A stretch of DNA of 64,000 bases from Beroe forskalii. Lineage: Eukaryota; Ctenophora; Nuda; Beroida; Beroidae. The DNA lies in contig WFMF01000022.1 in the NCBI GenBank assembly GCA_011033025.1, positions 496,001 through 560,000 on the forward strand, written 5' to 3'. Positions 1 through 11,340 of the stretch are shown piece by piece. The notes under the pieces are model-generated. The model did not search any database. It saw only the letters and a list, made by a program, of their open reading frames with translations, and had not been told where the DNA came from. Position 1 is the stretch's first letter, and each line of letters starts with the position of its first letter. Both the position numbers and the translations under genes were made by a program.

Positions 1-372
1 TTTTTCAATTTGATTGATTGATGCCCACGGTGGGGCACTCACACAGATCCCAAAAGCATGAGAGCTATCACTGCCCGCTCTGTTTACCCTCATTGTTGAA
101 TTGAAATTGAATATAATTGAAAATTTTGGATACAAATTCCAGAGGTTATCATTTGATCTACCGTTTATGAATTTTACCGTTTACGAATTCAAATGAAACA
201 TACCACATTATGGAGGTAAATTGTTAAAAGATTTTGGCTGCTTTTGCTTTTTGAACCGATCACAAGAGGTCTACAAACTCAGCTAACAGCAAATTGAATC
301 AATGAATCACTGAAATTTATCTGCTCTCTTTTGACAACGATGTTACTCCATATTATTATCACATATAACGTG

Positions 373-662
373 TGGTTTAAGGAGCACCTACTGGTTTTAA
401 GGACGAGCTGGAGGTACCTTAAAAATTCGCTGTTTGAGGAGCAGCTAAAGGACCAACTTAAGGACGAGGTGGATTGGGTAATACCGATTTTTCGGGAATT
501 TTAAGGTCGACCTAACTCGCTAAGGAGCACCTTAAAATCGCCTCAAAGGAGCACATTGGGTAATACGGAATTTTAAGGTGGACCTTAAACTGCAGTTTGG
601 GCCGTTTTAAGGAGCACCTAGGGCTAAAGGTCGACCTTAAACGGTTGTGTAATCCGGCCCTT
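373..662. repeat. Degenerate palindromic repeat (AAGGTCGACCTT-type motifs)
   Basis: This stretch repeats short motifs related to TTAAGGAGCACCT and TTAAGGTCGACCTTAA, several of them self-complementary. The phrase GGGTAATAC also recurs at two places. No conserved open frame is visible. It looks like a decayed inverted-repeat mobile element, but I could not define clear ends or a target duplication. Confidence 0.4.
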
Positions 663-2810
663 ATTGAGCTACCCTGTGAAATACAAGTGCAACACACCGC
701 TCCCTCATACGTCATGCTCAACTGAAACACCAGCTGCTTTATACCATTGCAATGTGTGGTATTACACACTTTGTATGTGTGAAGTGAGATAAGTTACGAG
801 AATCTTTGATAATTCGCAGGACACGCCGATACTTCGTCATCAGAGTTGTTGATGACGAAGAGTTAAAAGGAGGAGCTGGTTAAGTTGTGTGTAAAGAGAG
901 GGAAAATAACGAGATTATGGGAGAGGAGGGTCGGAGTGAGGCCATAGATAAGAAATAATATTCGCTTCGGTTTTTGAGTGCAAAATTACCGGCTTAGAAT
1001 ACAAATTACGTTTATTGTGTTTTTTTGTATAATGAGGAATTGGCCCGGCAGGTCCAGGGTTAGATTCAGACGCTTTGTAAATTACGTAGCCGAATTCTGT
1101 TTTCCTGACTACAAATCCATAACATTATTACAAATCGGAGATTTTGCTTTTCATTTTGATAAATATCGGTTTGGATAATTGGATTATCTGAATTAATGGT
1201 CAGTATCTACAGTAAACTTTTCCCAGTTGAGAGTGAGGCCTCTACTTACAAGCCTCGCAAACATCCGCTCATAACGCACAGTTCAAGGGTGATTTGAGAG
1301 TGTGCTGAATACCGGACAGACTGGAATTGAAGGATTTAGGATGTTTGTGTAGCTTGATCAAGGAAATAGTACAACACTTGATTATATTGTTTCAGTTATC
1401 AGGTGATGGTGTACACATTACTCTTATCGCGATTATTACGAGAATATTATGCTTAGATTGAACGGTAAGATTGAACACATGGTATAGAGCATACTATGAA
1501 GATTTGAGGAGTGATTAATTTCCTCTCTTGACTTGGTTGTCTTGGTACAAGGTAAACAATCATGGTGGTCTTCTCTGGCAATCAATTTCGTCGGTCGACG
1601 ACTTCTTCCCAAATTTGATTGCATACAGAAGCATGACCTCTGTTGTCTGCTGAGGTCAATGAACAGTGTGTGCCTAAAATTGTTTGTGCTAAAATTGCCT
1701 AAAATTGTTTGTACTCGCATATATACATTTACATAGCTAAAATCCTAAGAAGAAGCCCGTACACGGGAACGTCATTTCTATACACAGTGGTACACAAGGT
1801 GATTTAGTTTCAGATGTCACACACCCCATGACACCGGATGACACATGAGATCATTTTTGGTTTTGGCTTAAACTAGAACCACTTTGTTGCTACCAGAGAA
1901 TTGAATTTCTTCAGTGTGGTTTAACGGGTTATGAATTTGTGCATTCACATTATTATCATTACATCATCAGAATCTTACGAAAATACTGTGTCTAGTTCAC
2001 TGTCCTGTGTATTTGTATAATGAAGGTAATCAACAAATAAAGTTTGTGGATGACGTATCCTGGATCCGGGTAATGACTCCCTCTAACAGGACGTTTAATA
2101 GGGCCTGTGGACGGAGACGAGTTCCAGGGTCTCTGCTTAGACTGGAATTGTGAAGTTGTACGGAACCGCCAGGGTCCATAACCTACTGAGGTTCACATCC
2201 TACTGTGGTAAATCCTTAAGATCTGTACTCTCTTACAAACTACACTGTGACACGATCCGGCAAAATCAACAGCAACTGATGCTGGGATCCATAATAACAG
2301 CTTTCAAAGCCTTGGTCTTTCTATTAATTAAAGAATTGCCAACTTGGTATTTGATGAAAATGCCAAGTTTCTTAGCGTTTCCTAGGCTAATACTTGATTC
2401 AAATCAAGTCGCTGACTTATCAACGATAATCCCCATTCCTTGGCTCCCACCAGAAATTATCAAATCATTTAAATACGCACCAAGATGTAACCTGCAAAAC
2501 CACTATCTCACTACCCTAAGAGCTGCTATTCATTTATTGCTGTCTAGTCAGTTGCAGTCAGTAGCTCATATAGTTGCTGGTAGTAACCGTTTAATACTAC
2601 ACGCTGAACACACTGCTTGTTGCAGACATAGGTACACCCGTCATACGCATCATGATTAATACATACTACACTGTACACACAGTCAGGCTGATTTATACCA
2701 ATAAAGAAATTCAAATGGGGCATTTATCGAACAATCTCCTGGCGGTTTTGTAGATTCAAATATAAGTTAGGTGAGTAGGTACACCATTTTTAATGGTGTT
2801 CGACAAGTTA
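663..2810. other. Non-coding stretch, nothing recognised
   Basis: No exon with credible splice sites or recognisable protein similarity was found. A small hairpin lies near 829-862 (CTTCGTCATCA, short loop, TGATGACGAAG). A frame open from 2150 to 2659 (+) has no ATG start, no family resemblance and an ordinary composition, so it is not called. Distal exons of the glypican-like gene could lie here or beyond the left edge, but none was seen. Confidence 0.4.
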
Positions 2811-2825
2811 CTTCACTGTGGCACC

Positions 2826-3148
2826 ACTACAGGGCATATATCGTGACACCTCACACTACTCCACCATGACAAGGGACTCTGACACCACCCTTCCCTGACA
2901 CCACTGCACCCTGACACCCTTGCACTTTGACACCACCCTTCCCTGACACTACTCCATCCTGAAAACACTCCATTTTGACACCACCCTTCCCTGACACCAC
3001 TCCACTTTGACACCGCCCTTCCCTGGCACTACTCCACCCTGAAAACACTCCACTCTGACACCACCCTTCCCTGACACCACTCCACCCTGATACCGTTGCA
3101 CTTTGACACCACCCTTCCCTGACACCACTGCACACTGACACCACCACC
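2826..3148. repeat. Minisatellite, TGACACCAC-CTTCCC units
   Basis: About ten imperfect copies of a unit of roughly 32-33 bp built from CCCTTCCCTGACACCACTCC and related phrases. Read on the minus strand it keeps frames open with repeating GVREGWCQS-like peptides, an artefact of the array. It lies just downstream (minus strand) of the last recognised exon of the glypican-like gene, directly behind that exon's donor site. Confidence 0.85.
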
Positions 3149-3160
3149 AAGTCTACCTAC

Positions 3161-4741
3161 CCGATAAAGGAGACGGGCTAGTTTCAGTCCGCTGACTTGG
3201 AGCTCTCCGAGTCCCACCATGTAATCCATCATCTCCCTAACGCAGTCTGGGTCATCCTGCAAAGTTGAGAATTGTTAGATTCCAACGACGTAGAAAATCG
3301 TAGGGGAGAAGGAGGAAACGCATACTTCGTTAAATATGCGTTAAATTGGGATCAAGTTCTGTAAAATAATCACCTGATTGTTTTGTAGAATGATCACCTG
3401 ATCGTTTTATGACTGTTGGATAATGTCGCGTAGAAAACATTATAATATTGAATAATGATAAGATAAAATGTCGAAGTAAAGAAGTAGTTCTCAAGCTTAC
3501 TTTTTGAGGTTGCTTTATACTTGAACAACACTCAGCATAATGAAACTTTATAGTGATCAGAAAATTACAGTATTTATACTATATAAGTATATACGGTACA
3601 TATAATAATAATAATATCATTTCAAGTGCGATTATTCTTACCTCCTAACATATTTGCCAAGGTGTATTGCGCAAACATGGCTCAGATGAAACTAATTATA
3701 ATCATTAATCACGATATTACAGTACTGATAGGCTTGCACGTTTTCTGTGCTGAAGTGGTAAACTGTTGGGTTCATATTGAGCTTCAAAACATGCTACTAA
3801 CCCAAAGAAGATCCGTAACTCCATAGGACTCTGCAATATCAACAAGGACTGACTGAGGGTAGGGAAGAGTGTCTATGGCTAGGAGCTCCTTCTCTGAAGT
3901 CTCCAGGAACTCAGTTACCAGGACCTCGGTGCGGTGATTAACATTCCTTGCCATTGTCAGCATCTGAGTCATGTATGTGCCTTGGGGAATGGAGAAAATG
4001 GTGAGGAGGACATTCATTACCAGAGAGATAACTTATAAGTAATGAATTACTTTGTTTTGCCTATCAGACTATGCCTGCATCTTGATTTGTAAAACAATCT
4101 GAATAGAAATCGCAAGTTCAACAATTAGTGCTGAGCAAATGAATTTTAATGATTTTTGGTCTTCTGATCATTAAATACTAATACAAACCTACCGATATTG
4201 GAGCGGCCATCCTTAAGTTGGGACACAAAAACATCTTTGTGGAAATTAATCTTTTTAAATGACCCATCCAAATCATTAAGGAAAATCTCTTCAATTTGGG
4301 GTGTACAACAGGTTGGCCCATCGTTACACATGGCCAGTGGTACATCTGCAGAAAAATAAATTAAGTTAGAATAAAAAATCTTTACAATATAAGCCTAACT
4401 AATGAAAGGTGCCTCAGTTGTTTATTAAATAAATTCTATGTTGTTTCTTGGTCGTGACAACCAAGAAGGTAATCATATTTTATGAAGATTAACCACAAAA
4501 CATGTAACTTTTCACAGTTCATCATACTTATGAACTGAAAATAAATTGATAAGTGTCTTCCTAAATGAACAAATAAACTGATTATTATCTAACCTGGTTC
4601 AGCTGCATATCTCTGAGTGTAACTCTCCTTTCGGAAGTGCATGTATTGACGGACTTGGTTGCAGGTGTCATCAGTAGTGTCCACAATAACCAACACTACA
4701 AACACTGACACCAAACTCTTCAAAAACATAGGGAAATGCAT
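3161..4741 (-). CDS. Glypican-like heparan sulfate proteoglycan core protein, N-terminal exons (partial)
   Basis: Four exons join in phase: 4741-4594 (ATG, hydrophobic signal peptide ending near IVDTTDD, then TCNQVRQYMHFRK), 4345-4193, 3980-3802 and 3256-3161. The first Cys block (CNQVRQ) and the next exon's MCNDGPTCCTPQIEE match the glypican N-terminal pattern of a Cys-x-x-VRQ segment followed by a TCC..ME motif. The later exons give an alpha-helical, acidic segment ending DPDCVREMMDYM...LLYR, resembling the glypican core before its central Cys region. Phases are 1, 1, 0 and 0; acceptors are TTCTGCAG, CCCCAAG and TTTGCAG. Glypicans are GPI-anchored co-receptors for Wnt, Hedgehog and BMP signals. 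The GAG-attachment and GPI-signal exons are not seen; about 156 residues are covered. The third and fourth exons are divergent, so the family call rests mainly on the first two. Confidence 0.65.
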
Positions 4742-5487
4742 CTCAAATAGGTATTCAAGTAAGGTTATCCATAAATGTTGTGAAAAGAATACAGATTGGT
4801 AGAAAAAAAAACAATGAATCAAATTTTGAATCAGGGGAAATGGTCAAGACTTGGGAACAGAACCATCAATTATTTGGGCAAGCAATACTTGGAATGGAAG
4901 AATTGGACATGGAAGAAGAGAATACTTGGGCACTGGAAATAAGCACAGAAAACAGACAAAATTTTGGAACAATTTTGAGAAATACAATGTTATCTGTTCT
5001 CAAAATAAATAAGAATATTTGACATAATTAATTCATTGATAACTTAATTGCATGTCACCAATCACAAAACATATAATTGTCTTCATCAATATATGAATTA
5101 ATTGGCTGAGTCATCTGCTAGTAGAAATTAAATTATCATTCATTCCCATCTGAAATATTAACATTGACCAATTGAGAGTAAGCAAACAACATGAAAGAAT
5201 AAAATAATTCCTATAAATTTCAAAGAATTTATTGGCACTGCTGATTAACCAGTCTAAAGCACCAAACATTGTATGGAATTATATAATAAAACTGCTTTAC
5301 TCATGATCAAATATCATCACTATGTACTCAATTGCACAGCTGCTCTGATGTTGTGTCTTTCTTATACAATGTCTCGGTACAGTAAGCACTGAGTTTACCA
5401 TAATGGTTGAAATAAAGGTTGAAATAGCTGTCATGATTCTGAATAGTAGCTTAGTGGGTTAGCCTAAATTCAAATTCAGTTTTCATA

Positions 5488-6582
5488 TCATTTCTTGACT
5501 TTCCTTACATCTTTTTTCAACATGTTCAGCCTACCACTGCTTTTTGTGGATGTCAAGGAATTAGAGAATAAGGGGCTCATAATGACTCCTTTCTTAGCCT
5601 GAAAGTAAGTATAAGTAGGTTAACAAAAGATTGATTTAGTCATCCTTAGTAGATTTGGTGTGTCTAATAGATATTATTATTAATAAGTCTAAGTAAATTT
5701 TTCTTTAGTATTTGTATAATCTATGTAAATGATGAAAAATAATTTGGATAAAAATGAATAAGTTATATGTACACACTTTTGAAGGGAATGTTTCTTCATC
5801 AATATCATCTCGCATCCTTTTCATTTGCTTGGGCTCAAGCTTCTCATCTTTTGGCAGCTTTGACACCTTAGAATTGAGTGTAATACTTTCATATCTTAGA
5901 TTGTATCAGTTTTAAAATGCATAACATTTATATTCAATTCAACTCAATTAATAAAACAAGTAATTTAATAAAACAAGTAATTTATATTTTATAGCCATTA
6001 CACCATAATTGAACATATATTAGTATTATCTCATTTTCAATTATGATTCAGATATCAATTACAATGGGCAACATTAACATAACAAAACAACTTAATAAAT
6101 TATAAAAACTAAAAAGTCAGGATATCCTAACAATCTGAAATAATTAATTATTGTAAAAATTAAAACAGTAGCTTGCAATAAGCTATATTTTTACACACAT
6201 TGGTTAGATATATACTGCTTCTTAACTATAAGAGAGGCTTTTCAGGTTGTGCTGAGGGAAAAGCACCAAGGCAATCATTAAGACTGTTAAAAGGGCTACC
6301 CGCAAAGGACTATCTATACATATATGTAAAACAATATCAGAAGAGAAGGCCAAAAAAATTTTTTTCCTTAAACGAAAATAATGTGTACCCTCTTAAAATA
6401 GTACATATTGAACATTAGCTTACCAAATTAGACAAGTCTCCAGACTCAGATATTGTAACTCCAGCCCATTCAGAGCTTGCTATAACATCTTCACATAAGG
6501 CAACAAGCTTTTTTGCAGATGCTGGATCATTGCTGTGCAGTAATGCAAGCCCTTGCAGATATACAGTGTCAAGATCACCCAT
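5488..6582 (-). CDS. Integrator complex subunit 12-like protein lacking the PHD finger
   Basis: Three exons join in phase 0: 6582-6424 (ATG, 53 codons), 5866-5777 (30 codons) and 5598-5488 (36 codons plus TGA), giving 119 residues. The start MGDLDTVYLQGLALLHSNDP followed by SAKKLVALCEDVIA matches the INTS12 N-terminal microdomain (Asp-x-x-hydrophobic-Leu-x-Gly-Leu-x-x-Leu-His-Ser, then a Lys-Leu-x-x-Leu helix). The end, GRLNMLKKDVRKVKK, resembles the basic C-terminal tail of INTS12. The middle has a charged KLPKDEKLEPKQMKRMRDD segment. INTS12 belongs to the nuclear Integrator complex, which processes snRNA 3' ends and attenuates transcription. No PHD zinc finger (Cys4-His-Cys3) is present in any exon or in the short AT-rich introns. 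Human INTS12 is about 460 residues, so this is either a minimal form or the model misses exons. A minus-strand AATAAA lies near 5228-5233. Confidence 0.6.
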
Positions 6583-6977
6583 GACCTCAAAGCAAAAGGT
6601 ATTTTAAGGAGGAGTTACACTCAGACATAAATTGGAAATTTCATGTAACAAGGTAACTGCATCATCAACCATTGAGGAGGTAGGTACATGACAGAGGGTG
6701 GGAGGAACCCCTCCAACATTATCAGGTGGCACATGGCATGAAAACAAAACAAATGGAGGAATGAGGATAATAGTCATGAGGCATCAATTGGGAGAATTGT
6801 CAGGAGAATAGACCTTGTGACTTGTTTCAAAAGTCACTAGGTCAACTCTAGAGAGCTGGCTAACACTACACTCTGCTTCCCTGGTTCCCTATCGAACAAG
6901 TTCATAATTCCTGGTATATTGACCATTTAACCAGTAGATGGATGTTACCTATCATGCAACACAAAAACACTACATTT

Positions 6978-7072
6978 AATTGGATGTATATAGAGATATG
7001 AAATGGCTCCCCTTGCACCTAAGACGCCAGGTCCACTTATCGTCCTATATGTTCAAAATACTTAATGGACAT
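6978..7072 (+). pseudogene. LINE reverse-transcriptase 3' remnant, part 1 (before the hAT insertion)
   Basis: In one frame this reads DVYRDMKWLPLHLRRQVHLS followed by SYMFKILNGH, the typical thumb/C-terminal segment of non-LTR retrotransposon pol proteins (W-L-P-x-x-x-R-R ... F-K-I-L-N-G). A stop lies immediately upstream, so only the 3' end survives. The frame continues after the hAT element at 8388, where the duplicated ATGGACAT target begins. Confidence 0.75.
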
Positions 7073-8387
7073 CAGAGGCGTGCCGTGGAGAGACTAGTCA
7101 GCATATTTGGGGTGTACGGTATCGAGTGACTCAGGGGGTTTGGGGGGCGGGCCCCCAACCGCCGGAGGCTATGCGCCGCAGGCGAAACCTTTGGAAAATA
7201 GCCGAAAAATGCACTCAAAAAGTTCCAAAAACAAGTCTCTTTTTACAAATTATACTACGTTTCAAAAGTTGTATTTTTTGCAAAATTTTAATTGCTCATA
7301 TCATGTTGATGTATGAAATTCATAATTATTCAAAGCGTAAATTTGCCAGACTTCACGACGGTGAGGAATGTGTCCCATATAATTCTGCTGAGTTACGTCA
7401 CGTGACTTTTCGTCCAAAATAAGATGAGAACTATACATGCTCCAGTGTGCATGTCCCCATGTTTGTCAATTCCTCAGACTATAGATGAGGATCATCGGAC
7501 ACAGGAACATTAAATCATAAGATCGCGAATACTGAGACATAGGTAGGTATAACACTTCTACACGAGATCATTGGACACATTTACATCGGATCACTAGATC
7601 GAGAACACTGGAACGTCACAACACAAGATTATGGGACGCAAGCACATCGGATCATTAGATCAAGAACACTGGAACATCACAACACTAGATCATGGGACAC
7701 AGGTACATCGGATCATTAGATCGAGAACACTGGAACATTAGAGCAATACATCTTGGGACACAGGTACATCGGATCATTTAAGATCAAGAACGCTGGAACA
7801 TCAGAACACAGGTACGTCGGAATGTCGGATCATTAGACTGAGAAAACTGGAAAAATCAGCAATTAATACGTTAATTAAAACTTATTTGTCACTATATTTG
7901 TTCCGTCTCGAATCTTAGAAATCCGTCACAAGAAAGAGAAAATCAGTCACAAAACATTCGAGACGAGTAAAAAGTGTCGGCGAAATCTAAAAGACAATGT
8001 TGGAAATGGTACGTGTGCACTGCAAACTGAATGCGCGAAACTGAAAATCGGGGGTGTCACGGGCACCCCCGCGCAATTAAAATACAGTAGGCACCCCGAT
8101 TTCACGGCACGCCTAGGGAGATTGCAATTTTACAGTAGTACGGGGTGTATGAGAGTTTTACGCCGCGCAGCGCGCGCAACAATTGCGCGCGCTAGTTTTG
8201 CGGAGGAAAAATTGGTAAGATAAATGACAAAGTGCGCGGCGCGACGTTGGCTATTCGGGGCCTTCAGCGCTGGGCGCAAGAGCAATGATCGCGCGCGCGA
8301 TCGCGAAAATGATAAAAATAAAATTTGATTTTCTTAATTTTAGTGGGGTGTACATGGACACCCCAACACCCCCACGGCACGCCTCTG
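7073..8387. mobile_element. Non-autonomous hAT-superfamily transposon with 8-bp target duplication
   Basis: The element starts CAGAGGCGTGCCGTGG and ends with the exact reverse complement CCACGGCACGCCTCTG. It is flanked on both sides by the direct repeat ATGGACAT (7065-7072 and 8388-8395), the 8-bp duplication expected of hAT transposases, and the CAGAGGCGTGCC terminus is hAT-like. No transposase frame is present. The first part is C/G-rich (runs of GGGGG and CCCCC, and AT/GC-palindromic patches near 8160-8300), and the middle holds a separate tandem array. A second copy of the CACGGCACGCCT motif lies inside near 8101-8114, so there may be an internal or nested end. It has split a LINE remnant on the same strand. 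Confidence 0.9.
7490..7850. repeat. Tandem repeat of about 65 bp inside the hAT element
   Basis: Five or so imperfect units share the phrases CATCGGATCATTAGATC, GAGAACACTGGAACATC and GGGACACAGGTA. The units differ by small indels and substitutions. No coding frame follows them. Subterminal or internal tandem repeats are common in non-autonomous DNA transposons; any role in transposase binding is inference. Confidence 0.8.
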
Positions 8388-8671
8388 ATGGACATAGCCC
8401 ATCTAACTTTATCTACAAATTCAACTACATATCTGGAGGAAGCAGGGATGGAGCCCAATGTAATCTTTATACTCCAAAATCAAAAAATCTGAAGAATTTC
8501 TACTACTTAGGTGCTAAGGCATGGAATAGCATTCCAGTTGATTTAAGAAGTATAAGTGATCCAAAAGATTTCGGGAAAAAATACAAAACTCGTCTACTCG
8601 ACTCAGTAACTAGTGATTCTAGCTATGTAGTGAACAATTCATTTGACCACATATATAAAATCAAGGCATAG
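8388..8671 (+). pseudogene. LINE reverse-transcriptase 3' remnant, part 2 (after the hAT insertion)
   Basis: Frame continuing from 7072: the segment includes NFYYLGAKAWNSIPVDLRSI and then DPKDFGKKYKTRLLDS, ending in TAG at 8669-8671. The block 'Tyr-x-Gly-Ala-Lys-Ala-Trp-Asn-x-hydrophobic-Pro-x-x-Leu-Arg' is the standard C-terminal signature of CR1/L2/RTE-like LINE pol proteins. The preceding half of the same frame lies at 6978-7072. Confidence 0.75.
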
Positions 8672-9690
8672 TGTCAAATGGATTTAGGTATTTATTTGCT
8701 TGAGATACTATCTCATGCTGTAAATTTCTTATACCCCCTTGATAGCAATGTTGCAGTTTCCTTACAATTGACAGTTTTGCTTTGCCCCAGCATCACAATA
8801 TGTTCTGCCGTTAATTTCAACTTTTTATTTTCTCATTCTTAACATTTTCATTTTAATGACTAAATTGTGCTGCTGAGGGACTTTTTAATTAATTTTTTTA
8901 CTTAAATTATTTGATTTGACCTGGGATTGTCACTAAAATGCAGCCTGACCTTGGTAAGTCATTAAAATGCAGCTTTATTTTTCTGTAAATAAGTTAAATA
9001 CTCTTTTTATTCTTAACAGTATGCACTTTATTGAGAGTGTTATGAAATTACCTAACCAATTTATTTTCAGCATATTATTTGATATATTATATTTATTTCC
9101 TTAATGGGTAGCCTTGATAACAGTCTTAATGATTGACTAAGTGCTGTCCCTCAGCACAACCGAGAAGTTTCTTTATATAAATTATTGAAAAAATGTATAT
9201 TGTAATTGTGCTGTAAAATGATATTCAAATTCAAATTCAAAATGTTTCATATTTTTCAACTAGAAATTACAAACTTGCGACTGAGTTCAAACTAAATGTA
9301 GCAACAATGAGCGAAGGAATAATTTCAAGGTTTTGTCAACAAATATAAATATAAATATAATTAATATAAATTAATAATAATAAATGTAATGTAAGCATAA
9401 TGGTATTGAACCATCTCTAATCTCACACCCAATTGATCAATATCAATTAATGTTAACAATTATTTAGCACCATTTCACTCCGGTGCCCATTCCATAGTAA
9501 CATTAATAAAAAGCAATTTTACAATTAACAAATAAGAAGTTATTCAATGTGATAAAACTAATTTTAACTTCCACAATGACAAAATATCAAAATTGATAAA
9601 AACACTGAAAAGCCAGTAAAAATAGTAAGTCAAATAAACATGGTCAAATAATACCAAATGGCAGAATATAAAGAAGAATGTGCAATTTAA
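8672..9690. other. AT-rich non-coding stretch
   Basis: No exon or defined repeat was recognised. The phrases AAAATGCAGC and TGCTGAGGGAC recur. Part of this may be the 3' untranslated tail of the LINE remnant, since it follows the pol stop codon, but no poly(A) or tandem 3' end was defined. Confidence 0.4.
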
Positions 9691-9699
9691 TTTATCAAG

Positions 9700-10215
9700 T
9701 ATAAATATTGATACCTTTCTTCTTGGCTACAAAAGGATTATTTCTTAAGAATTCATTAAACTTTAGTTTGTTTCTTAAATAGCTATCGCCTTCAATTTTT
9801 TCAAGCACAACTGATGATATATACCAGAAATTACTAGGAGAGTGTATTTCAGTATTGTTCTTATAATGATCTAATGAAACCTTAAACAAGATGCTTCTCG
9901 TACAGTTTTAGGTAAGTCATTCCAATAAGGTCTAACTCTCTCTGAAATAAACCCATCATTTACTTTAGTTACTTCTCTTGGCAGCTTGCTACAAGATTTT
10001 CTACAGGTCAACAGGTTTCTTCTGCTTCTGCCTACTTTAAACCAAGTCTTACCATAGTCAACTTTATCATTTAATACTTTAAAAGTTTCAATGAGGTCCC
10101 CTCTAATTCTCCACTCAGCTAAAGTAGTTATATTCAACCTATAATATAAATAAATAGTAAATAAATAATTAATCCAAATTTTCTTTGTAGAACGAATACA
10201 TATGGTATATGACAA
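9700..10215 (-). pseudogene. LINE reverse-transcriptase C-terminal remnant, frameshifted
   Basis: On the minus strand the frame reads EWRIRGDLIETFKVLNDKVD and later SERVRPYWNDLPKTVREA, the usual R-R-x-R-G-D-L-I-x-x-F-K-hydrophobic-hydrophobic-N ... F-S-x-R-V-x-x-x-W-N-x-L-P pattern of non-LTR retrotransposon pol C-termini. The reading continues in a different frame between about 9889 and 9700 (SLDHYKNN ... FNEFLRNNPF), so at least one frameshift is present. No upstream RT catalytic core is visible. It belongs to a different copy, and probably a different family, from the one at 7-8.7 kb. Confidence 0.65.
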
Positions 10216-10369
10216 AATAAAATAAAATAATTAGTTTTGATGAGCACATCACCATGACAGAAATTCTGAAATTGATTTTCTATTTCAAATATTGAACTAA
10301 GGTATAAGGAAGACACTAAGTTGGAAGTATGTAATGAAATAAATAACAACTTTTACATTGCATATGCAA

Positions 10370-11340
10370 GGTGGCCCACCATACCCCTCAGCTTCGGAGA
10401 ATAGAAACAAAAATTTTCTCCGGGGGTATTTCCAGAGCTTCCACTTCCACTGATTGCCCAAACCAGTACCCGTCTATTTCTTCTGACTGGATGGCGCGAA
10501 GTGACGTCCAAATGTGTTGCCAGGCGTTGCCTGGCCCCCTCGCGCGCGCCCCGACACGACGGACGTAGCCCCGTCTATTTCTTCTGACTGGATGGTTGCA
10601 AAGTGACGTCCGCGTCCAAATGTGGAACGTTGCGCCGCGCGCGAAGGTAGGGTAACATCCTTTGAGCCCCGATTTAAAAATATGGGGCAGACAACGTCTG
10701 GCAAAAAATTCTGCAGGAACGTCGCGGCGTCGCGCCGCGCACTCCGTGCGCGAAACCAGGGCGCTGGTTAGGGCAACATTGCATCTTGCTCTAACCAGGA
10801 CCCTGGTTACGCGCGCGGCAAGCGCTTAACCGACGCCCCTGGTTAGGGGAACATTGCATCCTATTATGGTTTTGTGCACAGAGTGCGCGGCACGGCTATC
10901 GGAATCCTGCACTTTGTTAAACACGCATATCCCTGTTTGCGTTGCGCGCTTATCCACAGGAAGCGCGCGCGCCGCGCAGCGCGACATAAGCCCTTCCCCT
11001 AACCAGGGGCGTCGCGAAACGACGCTTAGCGATTGCCGCTCCGCGCACCCCGTGCGCGTGCGTAACCAGGGTCCTGGTTAGGGCAACATAAGCCCGCATA
11101 TGTGTGTGTACATGTACGCGCCGCGCGATCGCGAGCCAAACAGTGATATACGTGTTTAGCAATGCGGGCTTAGTAAAAGGGGTCCAGGGTCCTGGGGTCA
11201 GATTTTTCTAACCAGGGTCCGGTTGTCGATAAGTATAACCAAGGCTTGCCGCGTTGCGGATTCTGTGCACGTAGGGCAAGGGTCAGACAACGTCTGACAA
11301 TTAATAAGAGGCCCGGGGTAGTGGGCACGGGTATACGCTG
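10370..11340. repeat. CpG-rich repetitive block with AACCAGG/CCTGGTTA motifs
   Basis: This is a sharply GC- and CpG-rich island in AT-rich surroundings, with runs such as GCGCGCG. The phrase CCGTCTATTTCTTCTGACTG occurs twice (about 10470 and 10570), each followed by GATGG and a GACGTCC block. The motif AACCAGGG ... CCTGGTTA occurs many times in both orientations, as do GCAACATTGCATC and GACAACGTCTG. No credible protein frame exists. It looks like a non-autonomous mobile element or composite repeat rather than a promoter CpG island, because the motifs are internally repeated and inverted. Ends are not defined. Confidence 0.55.

Noticed and set aside
2150..2659. Plus-strand frame of 169 codons
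   Set aside because: Starts with GTG, has no family resemblance, no flanking splice agreement and ordinary composition for chance.
4780..5022. Plus-strand 80-codon frame before the glypican-like gene
   Set aside because: Repeated TTGGAA/GGAAAT words in purine-rich DNA; no start context, homology or splice sites.
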